Positions 53,792-62,977 of a stretch of DNA of 64,000 bases are shown here, in pieces; position 1 is the first letter of the stretch; each line of letters begins with the position of its first letter. The notes under the pieces are model-generated. The model saw nothing but the letters and a program-made list of their open reading frames with translations, had not been told where the DNA came from and ran no database searches. Source of the stretch: Arthrobacter sp. AFG7.2. Its GTDB lineage: Bacteria; Actinomycetota; Actinomycetes; Actinomycetales; Micrococcaceae. The translations under genes were made by a program, and so were the position numbers. Location of the stretch: assembly GCF_002892835.1 (NCBI RefSeq), contig NZ_PJMB01000008.1:124001-188000 (forward strand), read 5' to 3'.

Positions 53792-55354
53792 ATGACGTCC
53801 CAGACCACGCAAACGGAACCGATCATCCTTGAGATGCGGTCCATCACCAAGGAATTCCCGGGCGTTAAAGCGTTGGACAATGTGAACCTGCGCGTGAAGG
53901 CCGGGGAAATCCACGCCATCTGCGGCGAAAACGGCGCCGGCAAGTCCACTTTGATGAAGGTGCTTTCGGGCGTCTACCCGTACGGCAGCTATGACGGCGA
54001 CATCGTCTACCAGGGCCAGGTGCAGCAGTTCCGGGACATCCGGGCCAGCGAACAGGCGGGCATCGTGATCATCCACCAGGAACTCGCGCTGATACCGGAG
54101 CTCTCCATCATGGAGAACATCTTCCTTGGCAATGAGCCCACCAAACGCGGCGTCATCAACTGGGCCGAAGCGCGGCTGCGCTCCCTGGACCTGCTGGCAC
54201 GGGTGGGACTGCGGGAGGACCCGGACACGCCCATCAAGGAAATCGGCGTCGGCAAGCAGCAGCTGGTGGAAATCGCCAAGGCCCTGAACAAGTCCGTGAA
54301 GATCCTCATCCTGGACGAGCCCACAGCGGCACTGAACGAGTCTGATTCACAGCACCTGCTGGACCTGATGCTCGGCCTTAAGGCCAAGGGCATCACCAGC
54401 ATCATCATTTCCCACAAACTGAACGAGATCGAGCAGATCGCCGATTCAATCACCATCATCCGTGACGGCAAATCCATTGAAACGCTGAACGTCAAGGCGG
54501 ACGGCGTGGACGAGGACCGGATCATCAAGGGCATGGTGGGGCGCACGCTGGAGTCCCGTTTTCCAGAGCACACGCCCAAGATCGGCGAGGTGTTCTTCGA
54601 AGTCAAGGACTGGACCGTGGGCCACCCCAACGTCCAGGACCGGCTGGTGTGCAAAAACTCCAACTTCTTCGTCCGCCGGGGTGAGATCGTCGGGTTCGCC
54701 GGTCTCATGGGCGCCGGCCGCACCGAGCTGGCGCGTTCGGTGTTCGGCCGCTCCTACGGCCGCTTCATCAGTGGGCACATTCATAAGGACGGCAAGGAGC
54801 TCACCCTTAAGTCCGTACGCCAGGCCATCGATGCCGGACTGGGTTACGTGACAGAGGACCGCAAGTCCCTGGGGCTGAACCTGCTGGACGACATCAAGAC
54901 CACCACGGTGGCGGCCAACCTGCGGAAGATCAGCCACAACTCGGTGGTGGACCCGAACCAGGAATTCACTGTGGCGGAGCAGTACCGCAAGTCCCTGCGC
55001 ACCAAGACCCCGTCCGTGGAGGAAGGCGTGGCCAAACTCTCCGGCGGCAACCAGCAGAAGGTGGTCCTCGCCAAGTGGATGTTCACGGACCCCGACCTGC
55101 TGATCCTGGACGAACCGACCCGTGGCATTGATGTTGGCGCCAAGTACGAGATTTACGGCATCATCCAGCAGCTGGCCAACCAGGGCAAGGGAGTCATCGT
55201 CATCTCCTCGGAGCTCCCCGAACTCCTGGGCCTGTCCGACCGCATCTACACAATTTTCGAAGGCGCCATCACCGGTGTCCTGAACAAAGACGAGGCCAGC
55301 CAGGAAAGCCTGATGAAACTGATGACCTCCGCCCGCAAAGCCGAAGCCGCCTGA
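53792..55354 (+). CDS. mmsA: Multiple monosaccharide ABC transporter ATP-binding protein (MmsA/GguA type)
   Basis: A 520-residue tandem ABC ATPase for CUT2-class sugar import. The first domain has [10 protein letters not shown] and [10 protein letters not shown], preceded by [16 protein letters not shown]; the second has [25 protein letters not shown] and [14 protein letters not shown] at 53792 is chosen, with GGAGGG upstream. It belongs with mmsB and chvE immediately downstream. Xylose, arabinose, glucose or galactose are the usual ligands for this type. Confidence 0.93.
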   Translation: MTSQTTQTEPIILEMRSITKEFPGVKALDNVNLRVKAGEIHAICGENGAGKSTLMKVLSGVYPYGSYDGDIVYQGQVQQFRDIRASEQAGIVIIHQELALIPELSIMENIFLGNEPTKRGVINWAEARLRSLDLLARVGLREDPDTPIKEIGVGKQQLVEIAKALNKSVKILILDEPTAALNESDSQHLLDLMLGLKAKGITSIIISHKLNEIEQIADSITIIRDGKSIETLNVKADGVDEDRIIKGMVGRTLESRFPEHTPKIGEVFFEVKDWTVGHPNVQDRLVCKNSNFFVRRGEIVGFAGLMGAGRTELARSVFGRSYGRFISGHIHKDGKELTLKSVRQAIDAGLGYVTEDRKSLGLNLLDDIKTTTVAANLRKISHNSVVDPNQEFTVAEQYRKSLRTKTPSVEEGVAKLSGGNQQKVVLAKWMFTDPDLLILDEPTRGIDVGAKYEIYGIIQQLANQGKGVIVISSELPELLGLSDRIYTIFEGAITGVLNKDEASQESLMKLMTSARKAEAA

Positions 55355-55400
55355 TCCCCTGGATCATCCACAGAACCTTCCGGACACAAGGACACACACC

Positions 55401-56690
55401 ATGAACGCCCTCAAAAAGCTGTTTGGCGGAAACACCCGCCAATTCGGCATGATCTTCGCCCTCGTGGCATTGATCATCTTCTTCCAGATCGCCACCGACG
55501 GCCGGACCCTCACCCCCGGCAACGTCATCAACCTCTTCAACGGCAACTCCTACATCCTGATCCTCGCGATCGGTATGGTCCTGGTCATCATCGCCGGCCA
55601 CATTGACCTGTCGGTGGGATCCGTAGCGGCCTTTGTAGGTGTCACCGTGGCCCTCGCCATCCGCGACTGGGGCATCCCCTGGTACGCGGGCGTGCTGCTG
55701 GGCCTGGTCCTTGGCGCGGTGATCGGCGCCTGGCAAGGCTGGTGGACGGCCTATGTGGGGATACCTGCCTTCATCGTGACCCTCGCAGGCATGCTCCTCT
55801 TCCGCGGTTTCAACCAGTTCGTTGGCAAGTCCAACACCATCCCGGTCCCCGCCGACTTCCAGTACCTCGGTTCCGGATACCTTCCGGAGGTGGGACCCAA
55901 CACCGGGTTCAACAACCTCACCCTGCTGCTGGGCATCGCAGCCGCAGCGTTTGTGGTGTGGGGCGAGCTCCGCTCCCGGGCCCGGGCCAAAGCGCTTGGC
56001 GCAGAGGTGCCCGAGATGTGGGTCACCGCCCTCAAGCTGGTCCTGATCTGCGGCGCCATCCTCTACGCCACGTACCTGTTCGCCACCGGACGTCCCGGCA
56101 CTTCCTTCCCCATTCCGGGGCTGATCCTGGCCGTCCTGGTGTTGCTGTACGGGTTCATCTCCTCCCGCACCATCCTGGGCCGCCATGTCTACGCAGTGGG
56201 CGGCAACCGCCACGCTGCCGAGCTCTCCGGCGTCCAGTCCAAGAAGGTCAACTTCCTGGTCATGATGAACATGTCCGTCCTCGCCGGCCTCGCCGGGATG
56301 ATCTTCGTGGGCCGCTCCACCGCCTCCGGACCGTTCGACGGCGTGGGCTGGGAACTGGACGCCATCGCCGCAGTGTTCATTGGCGGCGCAGCAGTGACCG
56401 GCGGCGTGGGAACCGTCGTCGGGTCGATCATCGGCGGCCTGGTCATGGCTGTGCTGAACAACGGCCTCCAGCTGCTGGGCGTCGGCGCCGACCTGACCCA
56501 GATCATCAAGGGACTGGTGCTGCTGATCGCGGTTGCCTTCGATGTCTACAACAAGAGCCAGGGCAAGAAGTCGATCATCGGCATGCTGATGAGGAACTCC
56601 GGCGGACGCGCCTCCGGCGGCGGACCCAGCAACCCGCTCCAGCCGGACGAAACCACCTCCACCAAGGAAGCCATCGCCAGGGAAGCCTGA
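55401..56690 (+). CDS. mmsB: Multiple monosaccharide ABC transporter permease (MmsB/GguB type)
   Basis: A 429-residue CUT2-family permease with about ten hydrophobic segments. Family stretches: GMVLVIIAGHIDLSVGSVAAF, GIPAFIVTLAGMLLFRG, and HVYAVGGNRHAAELSGV. The C-terminal 35 residues are hydrophilic. It begins 46 bases after mmsA and precedes chvE by 49 bases. Confidence 0.94.
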   Translation: MNALKKLFGGNTRQFGMIFALVALIIFFQIATDGRTLTPGNVINLFNGNSYILILAIGMVLVIIAGHIDLSVGSVAAFVGVTVALAIRDWGIPWYAGVLLGLVLGAVIGAWQGWWTAYVGIPAFIVTLAGMLLFRGFNQFVGKSNTIPVPADFQYLGSGYLPEVGPNTGFNNLTLLLGIAAAAFVVWGELRSRARAKALGAEVPEMWVTALKLVLICGAILYATYLFATGRPGTSFPIPGLILAVLVLLYGFISSRTILGRHVYAVGGNRHAAELSGVQSKKVNFLVMMNMSVLAGLAGMIFVGRSTASGPFDGVGWELDAIAAVFIGGAAVTGGVGTVVGSIIGGLVMAVLNNGLQLLGVGADLTQIIKGLVLLIAVAFDVYNKSQGKKSIIGMLMRNSGGRASGGGPSNPLQPDETTSTKEAIAREA

Positions 56691-56739
56691 GCCTTGCACC
56701 CGAATAGCGATAAACCATCACAAAGAAAGAGAACCAACA

Positions 56740-57837
56740 ATGCGAATGATTGGTAAAGCAGGAAAGGCAGCAGCGGTTGCTGCCATCGCAGCACTGGCGC
56801 TGACGGGCTGCGGACGGTCCGAGACCTCCACCGGCGGCGGTACCGAAGGCGCCAGCGGCTTCGAGCAGGACTCCTCCATCGGCGTCGCCCTTCCACAGAA
56901 GACCAGTGAAAACTGGGTCCTGGCAGAGAAACTGTTCAACGAGGGCCTCACCGAAGCCGGCTTCAAACCTGACGTACAGTTCGCCAACGGCGGCGTGTCC
57001 GAGCAGCAGAACCAGATCAGCGCCATGGTCACCAAGGGTGCCAAGGTCATCATCGTCGGCGCCATCGACGGATCACAGCTGGGCACCCAGCTCAAGCAGG
57101 CCAAGGATGCCGGCGCCACCGTCATCGCCTACGACCGCCTGCTGCTGAACACCGAGAACGTGGACTACTACGTGGCCTACGACAACTTCAAGGTCGGCGA
57201 GCTCCAGGGCCAGGCGTTGCTGGAAGGGCTCGAAGCGCAGAAGGGTCCCGGTCCGTACAACATCGAACTCTTCGCTGGTTCCCCCGACGATGCCAACGCT
57301 AAGGTCTTCTTCGACGGCGCCATGAGCGTCCTGCAGCCGAAGATTGACGACGGCACGCTCAAGGTCCTGTCGGGCCAGAACACCTTCGAGCAGGCTGTGA
57401 CCCAGGGCTGGAAGGCTGAGAATGCCCAGCGCCGCGCTGACACCCTGCTGACCGGCAGCTACTCCAGCGAGCCCCTGCACGGCGTCCTGTCCCCGAATGA
57501 CACCCTGGCCCGCGCAGTCCTGACCTCCGTCAAGGCCGCCGGCAAGGAACTGCCCATCGTCACCGGGCAGGACTCCGAGGTTGAGTCCGTGAAGTCCATC
57601 ATGGCGGGCGAGCAGTACTCCACCATCAACAAGGACACCCGCAAGCTCGTTGAGCACGCCATCACCATGGTGAAGGATCTCCAGGCCGGCGAAGAACTGG
57701 AAATCAACGACAAGGACTCCTACAACAACGGTGTCAAGACCGTTCCGGCTTACCTGCTGGAGCCGGTCATTGTCACCGCTGAGAACGTCAAGACCGCCTA
57801 CGCGGGCGACCCGGTTCTCGAACCGATCACCAAGTAG
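56740..57837 (+). CDS. chvE: ChvE-type multiple sugar-binding lipoprotein
   Basis: A 365-residue exported CUT2 binding protein. A lipobox LTGC places the lipid on about Cys24, and an Gly/Ser/Thr-rich linker follows. SIGVALPQKTSENWVLAEKL, VIAYDRLLLNTENVDYYVAYDN and VLSPNDTLARAVL are typical of the ChvE group (sugar sensing and uptake in plant-associated bacteria). It is the last gene of the mms operon and is followed by a terminator. Confidence 0.94.
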   Translation: MRMIGKAGKAAAVAAIAALALTGCGRSETSTGGGTEGASGFEQDSSIGVALPQKTSENWVLAEKLFNEGLTEAGFKPDVQFANGGVSEQQNQISAMVTKGAKVIIVGAIDGSQLGTQLKQAKDAGATVIAYDRLLLNTENVDYYVAYDNFKVGELQGQALLEGLEAQKGPGPYNIELFAGSPDDANAKVFFDGAMSVLQPKIDDGTLKVLSGQNTFEQAVTQGWKAENAQRRADTLLTGSYSSEPLHGVLSPNDTLARAVLTSVKAAGKELPIVTGQDSEVESVKSIMAGEQYSTINKDTRKLVEHAITMVKDLQAGEELEINDKDSYNNGVKTVPAYLLEPVIVTAENVKTAYAGDPVLEPITK

Positions 57838-57853
57838 GAATACAACGCGGAAG

Positions 57854-57885
57854 CGCCCGGTCCCCTCTTGGGGGCCGGGCGTTTC
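57854..57885 (+). terminator. Terminator after chvE
   Basis: CGCCCGG-t-CCCC (57854-57865) pairs with GGGG-g-CCGGGCG (57870-57881), loop tctt, followed by TTTC. It lies between the convergent chvE and pectate lyase stops. Confidence 0.75.
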
Positions 57886-57906
57886 TGTGCCTGCTGCTGC
57901 CCTGCT

Positions 57907-59406
57907 CTACTGCTTGACCGTGAGGACTCCGGGCCCGGAGAACTGCAGTGCGTGGTTCCGCACTGCCTGGGGAGTGGTGAACGCCTTGTAGCTGTAGGCG
58001 TCCGCAGGGTCCCAGCCGACGTCGGTACTGAAGTCCCAGCCAGTCCAGTCCGGGGCAGGCTCCCCGGCGAGTTCTGCTTCCTTCAGGGCCTCCGCGCGGT
58101 TTTGCTCAAATGACGCCTGCGCCACAGCGTTGAGATCGGTCTCCTGGCCGTTGAACCACGATCCGGTATCGCTGAACCGGTGCCCGTTGTAGCTGCTCAC
58201 CATGATCGATTCGTCAGCGCCCGCTCCGGTGTAGTCGAAAGCATTGCCTTCTGAGAAGATCCGGGATTCGTAGCCCGCTCCCAGGAAGTAGCTGTTCCCG
58301 CCCTGGGCTTCGCTGATCATGGGATATTGCGGGTGTTCTGTGCTTGCTACAAAGTAGTTGTTCAGCACGTGCACCTGCCCGAACCGCACGCGCGGCCCGC
58401 GCTGCTGGATGTTCTCGAAATGGTTGCCGATGTAGCTGACTCGCAGCTTCCCGCCGTCCTTGTCCACATGCTCGTCACCTGAGCCCAGCAGCATCGTCTT
58501 GTCGTGGTTCTGGATCTTGCTGTTGGAGATGGTCACGTAGTCCGTGCCGTCCTTGAGGTCCAGCAATCCGTCGTGCCGGTTGGCGGACTTGCCGCGAAAA
58601 CCCAAGGGTGCCTCGCTGTCGGGGAACCGGCCATCCGTAAGCCGGACATGGTCTATCCAAAGGTGGTCAGAGGTAACGGATGAGACTGCATCGAAGCGTG
58701 CGTTCCAGGCACCGTCCCCGTCGTCGGGAGACCAGGTGCTGAAGAAATCCACCGGGGCCTCCACGCTGAGGTTCCGCATGACAACATTGGTGGCACTGAG
58801 GATGACGATGTTGGCGCCGACGAAACCTGAATCAGCGCCTAGGCCAATCAGCGTGGTGTTGCTGGGCAGGCTTACCTCGATCTGCCGTTTCATGTTGTTG
58901 CTGCCGGTCTGCCGGAGCTGCCGCTGCTTCCTGCAGTAGTCGAAGGTCTGGTCACTCCAGGCCTTTCCCTCCGGCCCGAAGCAGGACATGTATTTGTTGA
59001 TGTCATATCCCGGCGCATAGTCCTGCTCCCCCAGGATGCGGCCATCGGCTGCCTGATTGCCATCGATGGTCCCGTTGACGTATATGACCTTGGGTGCTTT
59101 GGGTTCACCGTTATTGGCCAGCGCTGCCTTTAGCCCGGCCAGCGCACTCACCTCGTAGCGGCTTTCAGCGGGAGCACCGGCACCGCCGTTGGTACCGCTT
59201 CCGACGGCGGCCCAACCGGTGGGAGCCGCATCGTCACCGCGGATAATGCCGCCGCCAGTGGGAGCAGGGCTTCCGGTCGCCGGAGCTGCAAGGGCCAAGC
59301 CTGCCGCAAGGGCAAAGACTGTGGCTGATGCGGCGGCTGCTCCAATCCTACGGCGAAGGCCGTACCGGGTGGACAGGAAGGTTCGGGGTCGCGGTTCGGA
59401 CGTCAT
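57907..59406 (-). CDS. Secreted pectate lyase, PL1 family
   Basis: A 499-residue exported parallel beta-helix lyase cleaving polygalacturonate. The N-terminus has a twin Arg-rich RRRIGAAAASATVFALAAG signal, possibly Tat, ending near residue 45. PL1 motifs: VWIDH-type DHLWIDHVRL, HDGLLDLKDGTDYVTISNS (calcium site region) and RGPRVRFGQVHVLNNYF, with the catalytic Arg. ATG at 59406 is chosen (AAGG upstream); another ATG 18 bases earlier is possible. It is divergent from the Gfo/Idh gene, with a LacI-type palindrome between them. Confidence 0.92.
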   Translation of the reverse strand: MTSEPRPRTFLSTRYGLRRRIGAAAASATVFALAAGLALAAPATGSPAPTGGGIIRGDDAAPTGWAAVGSGTNGGAGAPAESRYEVSALAGLKAALANNGEPKAPKVIYVNGTIDGNQAADGRILGEQDYAPGYDINKYMSCFGPEGKAWSDQTFDYCRKQRQLRQTGSNNMKRQIEVSLPSNTTLIGLGADSGFVGANIVILSATNVVMRNLSVEAPVDFFSTWSPDDGDGAWNARFDAVSSVTSDHLWIDHVRLTDGRFPDSEAPLGFRGKSANRHDGLLDLKDGTDYVTISNSKIQNHDKTMLLGSGDEHVDKDGGKLRVSYIGNHFENIQQRGPRVRFGQVHVLNNYFVASTEHPQYPMISEAQGGNSYFLGAGYESRIFSEGNAFDYTGAGADESIMVSSYNGHRFSDTGSWFNGQETDLNAVAQASFEQNRAEALKEAELAGEPAPDWTGWDFSTDVGWDPADAYSYKAFTTPQAVRNHALQFSGPGVLTVKQ

Positions 59407-59482
59407 TGGCCTTATTTCCGGCATGCCAAAGAGACCACATGCCTGCGTGGGTTCGGATCAGGGCTGGAAAAACAACTCGCCG

Positions 59483-59496
59483 AGAAAGCGCTTTCT
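59483..59496. promoter_or_regulatory. LacI-type palindrome upstream of pectate lyase
   Basis: AGAAAGCGCTTTCT is a perfect 14-base palindrome with the central CG typical of LacI/GalR operators. It lies 76 bases before the pectate lyase start and 154 bases before the divergent Gfo/Idh start. The rest of 59407-59650 shows no clear promoter. Confidence 0.65.
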
Positions 59497-59650
59497 GAGG
59501 AGTGTTCTATTTCTACTTGCCTTGTGACAAGCCTGTCAAGGGGCATTCCGGACGCATGAGAAGAAAGCTCCCGCAAGTTCCTTCCAAGGTTGTCCCACTT
59601 TTCTCACGAAATGTCCGGACTCTCGCCCACGCAATGAGAGGATGGCCACC

Positions 59651-60724
59651 ATGAGTGCGCCCATTGCCAAGCCGTGGCTATCCAGCCAGTCAGACCAGGA
59701 CCCCCGTTCCGCTACGGGTTCTCCCCTCCGCTGGGGAGTCATCGCCACCGGCGGGATAGCACGCTCGGTGTCGCAGGACCTGGCCCTGCTTGCTGACGCG
59801 GAACTGTATGCCGTCAGCTCGAGGAGCCAGGATGCCGCGGACGCTTTTGCCGTGGCTTACGACTTTGCAAAGGCCTACGGAGACGACGGCGGGGTGCCCG
59901 GCTACCAGCGGCTGCTTGCGGATGAAAAAGTTGACGTTGTCTACGTGGCGACGCCCCACGCCCAGCACCACCAGATCGTTCTTGCCGCGCTCAATGCCGG
60001 CAAGCACGTTCTCTGCGAAAAGGCTTTCACAGTTAATGCCCGCGAAGCCGCTGAGCTCATCGAGGTTGCCCGGACCCGAAAACTTTTCCTGATGGAAGCA
60101 GTCTGGAGCCGCTTCCTGCCGAGCATGCAACGGGCTTTCGAGATCGCCGCCTCCGGTGAACTGGGGGAAATCCATTGGGTGACTGCCGACCTTGGCTTCC
60201 CTGCCCCGTACTCCCCCACTGCCAGGCTATGGGCCCCGCAGGACGGCGGCGGTGCGCTCCTCGATCTTTCGGTTTATCCACTGTTGTGGGCGCTGGGCAC
60301 CCTCGGCTTCCCACAGACCGTCAGCGCCACGGGCTTTGTCAACGACGACGGCGTGGACGCCCAGAACTCCATGACCCTGGGATACAACCATGGAGCGCAG
60401 GTGCAGCTGACGTCCTCGCTGCTGGCCCATGGCCCCCGGACCGCCACGGTCGCCGGCAGCTTTGGATTCCTCCAGAGCGTGGGGTCGATCAACAACCCGC
60501 GAGAGCTGACAGTGTCCACGGGATGGGGGGACGAACGCCGTACCGAGGCCTTCGAAGCAGTGGGCCGCGGCTACGCGTACGAGCTGCGCGAAGTAACCCG
60601 CTGCATTCAACAGGGACTCACGGAAAGCCCTGTGATGCCACTGGAGGATACCTTGAACACCATGCGGCTCTTCGATGGCGTGCGCGCGCAGCTCGGTGTC
60701 AGCTATCCAAACGACAGCCACTGA
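59651..60724 (+). CDS. Gfo/Idh/MocA family NAD(P)-dependent oxidoreductase
   Basis: A 357-residue dehydrogenase acting on sugars or inositol-like polyols. The Rossmann motif LRWGVIATGGIARSVSQDL begins at about residue 26 and the EKP-type motif is LCEKAFTVN. The second half is the GFO/IDH C-terminal domain. ATG at 59651 is chosen, with GAGAGG 9 bases upstream; another ATG 9 bases earlier sits on that site. It is divergent from pectate lyase and may act on related sugars. Substrate is unknown. Confidence 0.9.
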   Translation: MSAPIAKPWLSSQSDQDPRSATGSPLRWGVIATGGIARSVSQDLALLADAELYAVSSRSQDAADAFAVAYDFAKAYGDDGGVPGYQRLLADEKVDVVYVATPHAQHHQIVLAALNAGKHVLCEKAFTVNAREAAELIEVARTRKLFLMEAVWSRFLPSMQRAFEIAASGELGEIHWVTADLGFPAPYSPTARLWAPQDGGGALLDLSVYPLLWALGTLGFPQTVSATGFVNDDGVDAQNSMTLGYNHGAQVQLTSSLLAHGPRTATVAGSFGFLQSVGSINNPRELTVSTGWGDERRTEAFEAVGRGYAYELREVTRCIQQGLTESPVMPLEDTLNTMRLFDGVRAQLGVSYPNDSH

Positions 60725-60914
60725 ACAGCCGCTTCTGCACCCTTTGGCTGAGCCGCAATCGGCTCGCTTCTGCTGATCTGTAATCCCGGCCTGTAATAAC
60801 TGAGACGCAATGTTTTCATTCTTGTTGAGTTGTTGAGCCAACCCTAGACTTCCTCTAACAACCCGTCTTAGGCTTTAGCCATCGTCGAATGCAACAGTAC
60901 TGGGGGTGGTACGC

Positions 60915-61856
60915 ATGGCTGACAGCCGCTCGCCGTGGCGTGCGCTTCGGCCTGTATTCCTTGCAGGAGCTGCCACCCTTACCTGGTTGACGTTTTCAGC
61001 GCCAGGTGCTTCCGCGGACACGCTTCCGGATGCAACTTTCCTGTTGGGGGGCGTCACCAGTTCAATTTCTTCGGTGACGGATAAGCTGCCCGTGTCCGTG
61101 GCCGTTGCTAGCGAAGCTGCACTCGAAAGTTCCGCACCAGCGCAAGTTTTCACTCCCGCCCTGCCTGAACCCATAGTGGGAGATGTCTCAGACCGTGCGG
61201 ACCACATTGCCTCCTCCTCCCTCCCCCTTGTGACCCACGTGGTCCCGGCAGGAACGGTATCGGTTCTTGCAGATCCGATTGCCCAGTTTGCGGACGCGGC
61301 AGCGGCGGAGGTTGTGAACGTTGCAGTTCCACCGGTGGCGGACGCACTTCCGGTGCTTGACCCTGTGCTGCAGCCTGTTGGAGACGCGGTGACCGGCGAC
61401 GTCGTCCTTCCGCTTCCAGCCCCGCTTGAAATGGCTCCTGTCGAAGTTCGGGCCGAAGCCGTAACTGCGGCTAGGGAGGCGCCGGCTGCAGAACCGGCTG
61501 CGACGGCGGCGATGTTCGTGGTTTCCGACCTCGCCGCAACTGGGGAATCCCTGGCTTCAGGAACCACCATGATCCTGGCGGAACAGCCCGAGCCGCGGCC
61601 GGCCGCCCCTGTCGCGCCTGACTTTGCTGAAGAACAACCCGGCACGGTGGAACCTTCACCCGCCCCGGCCCAGGTTCCTTCCGCACCAGGCTCCGGCACT
61701 GGAAGCAGCGTCTCTTCTGCTGCTTCCTCCGGAGCGGCGGCCTGGCTGAACCACTTTACTTTTATCCCTCCAATGACCGGCAGTGTCTCTGCCGGTGAGA
61801 CCTCCGAGCATGCCCCTGCACCGGTGTCCTTCGACCCCGGTTCCTCTCCTGACTAG
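60915..61856 (+). CDS. Secreted low-complexity Ala/Pro/Val-rich protein
   Basis: A 313-residue protein I do not recognise. It has a signal peptide (about 1-35, RPVFLAGAATLTWLTFSAPGASA). The mature part is rich in Val, Ala, Pro and Ser, with repeated hydrophobic/Pro spacing such as LPVLDPVLQPVGDAVTGDVV, and a Pro/Ser-rich C-terminus. No sorting motif or membrane anchor is present. It precedes the LAKTG protein by 80 bases and is probably cotranscribed. A surface or cell-wall associated role is inferred only. Confidence 0.7.
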   Translation: MADSRSPWRALRPVFLAGAATLTWLTFSAPGASADTLPDATFLLGGVTSSISSVTDKLPVSVAVASEAALESSAPAQVFTPALPEPIVGDVSDRADHIASSSLPLVTHVVPAGTVSVLADPIAQFADAAAAEVVNVAVPPVADALPVLDPVLQPVGDAVTGDVVLPLPAPLEMAPVEVRAEAVTAAREAPAAEPAATAAMFVVSDLAATGESLASGTTMILAEQPEPRPAAPVAPDFAEEQPGTVEPSPAPAQVPSAPGSGTGSSVSSAASSGAAAWLNHFTFIPPMTGSVSAGETSEHAPAPVSFDPGSSPD

Positions 61857-61936
61857 TTGAGTCCCTTCTGCCTTTCGGCTGACCGCGGCCTGCGGCGCTG
61901 ACCAGCGCCATAACTCAACTCACAGGAGAACTCATC

Positions 61937-62695
61937 ATGAATCCCAGTCTTCGCAGGGGGATGCTCGGCACTCTCTTTACCGGCGGGCTTTTAGCTCTCG
62001 GTTGCACCGCGGCAAACGTCGCGGACGCCGCCAGCGGACCGGATCTTTCCGGATCCGCCCTTATCTCGGCGGCAGCGTCCGTTGACTCGACGTCGTTGGG
62101 CCTGCTGGGTGGTCCAACGCCGTCCGTTTCAGCGGATGTTGCCGCCGCCGTCGATGTCTCGCTCGGGGCAGTCACTGGCAGCGGAACAGACGCCACCGGG
62201 CCCGCCACGGCAGTCGTCGCCGACGTCGGCCTTGGTAGCCCGATTGCAGAGGTAACTCATGCGTCGGCAACTGGCGTTGTTGTGGCCGCGGACGCGGCGG
62301 GCAACGTCGGATCCGTCGGCGGCGGCACGGTCGACCTCGTCAACGCCGACGCCAACGTCACCATCGGCGGCAACGGCACCGTGAACCCAGGCACAACCGC
62401 TCCCGGTCCTGATAGCGGGAACACAAACAACACCGGCACCACGGGTAGTGGAACTGTCCCCGGGATCACCAGTACCGGCACCGGCGGGGTTTCCACAGCA
62501 CCTGCTGCCGGCTCCACCGCAGTGGGCGGTGCCATCGCTGTTGACGCCGCGTCGGGCAGCACCGGCGCCCGCGGGACTCCGGCCCAGGGCACTAATGCGC
62601 TGGCAAAGACGGGAGTGGACGCCTCGATGCTCCCCCTCGCCCTCCTGCTTCTGATGGCAGGACTCCTCATGCTTCGTAAGCGCAAAGTGTCCTAA
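61937..62695 (+). CDS. Cell-wall anchored protein with LAKTG sorting signal
   Basis: A 252-residue exported protein with signal peptide (about 1-32, ending ADAA). The middle has a beta-repeat feel: alternating hydrophobic and Gly/Asn/Thr residues such as VDLVNADANVTIGGNG, then a Gly/Thr/Asn/Ser-rich linker. The C-terminus has LAKTG at 222-226, a hydrophobic helix (LPLALLLLMAGLLML) and RKRK, which is the form used by class E sortases (LAxTG). No sortase gene is in the window. ATG has GGAG upstream (aggag, 8 bases). Confidence 0.8.
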   Translation: MNPSLRRGMLGTLFTGGLLALGCTAANVADAASGPDLSGSALISAAASVDSTSLGLLGGPTPSVSADVAAAVDVSLGAVTGSGTDATGPATAVVADVGLGSPIAEVTHASATGVVVAADAAGNVGSVGGGTVDLVNADANVTIGGNGTVNPGTTAPGPDSGNTNNTGTTGSGTVPGITSTGTGGVSTAPAAGSTAVGGAIAVDAASGSTGARGTPAQGTNALAKTGVDASMLPLALLLLMAGLLMLRKRKVS

Positions 62696-62835
62696 AGCCG
62701 AATGACCACTGACAATGCCTGCACCGCGCGCCTGAAGCGGCAGCACCGGGGCAGGCTGAACGGAAGGAGGTACGCCAGGCAAAGAGTCAAACACGAAGAA
62801 ACATGTCTTCAGCACACATGTCCTTGTGACCGGTA

Positions 62836-62871
62836 GTCCGGCGGCGAAAAGCACGGTTTTCGCCGCCGGAC
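62836..62871. terminator. Long hairpin between LAKTG gene and kinase
   Basis: A perfect 15-bp stem GTCCGGCGGCGAAAA (62836-62850) / TTTTCGCCGCCGGAC (62857-62871), loop gcacgg. The T-run sits inside the arm rather than after it, so it may terminate less efficiently or act as an mRNA end structure. Confidence 0.5.
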
Positions 62872-62930
62872 CGCTGGCCTTCCGCAGATCTGGGGTCCCG
62901 GGTGAATCGTCCCTTTACTCCACCCCCCGT

Positions 62931-62936
62931 ATAATT
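62931..62936 (+). promoter_or_regulatory. -10 box of the kinase gene
   Basis: TATAAT matches the consensus exactly. The -35 window (around 62908-62913) is weak. The ribosome site GGGAGGA (62964-62970) and ATG follow. Confidence 0.55.
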
Positions 62937-62977
62937 TGAGGTACGACAGTGCCGCAGCGCACCGGGAGGAACGGGTC

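Larger units (their letters stand above)
62696..62977. other. Intergenic region with hairpin and STPK promoter
   Basis: 282 bases without a gene between the LAKTG gene and the kinase. It contains the inverted hexamer ACATGT at 62804 and 62817, the hairpin at 62836-62871, and a -10 box TATAAT at 62931-62936 about 40 bases before the kinase ATG. Nothing else is recognised. Confidence 0.5.

Noticed and set aside
55269..56699. A 476-codon open frame on the minus strand opposite mmsB
   Set aside because: Shadow of the permease; composition is Gly/Asp/His-rich without any family pattern, while the plus strand is a clear permease.
53792..57837. Assignment of the importer as a dedicated xylose system (XylFGH)
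   Set aside because: The binding protein resembles ChvE and no xylose isomerase or xylulokinase gene is present, so the broader multiple-sugar name is safer.
62804..62822. ACATGT repeated in the 5' region of the kinase gene, with an eight-codon frame between
   Set aside because: The hexamer is self-complementary and the frame is too short, without a good ribosome site; not convincing as a leader peptide or operator.
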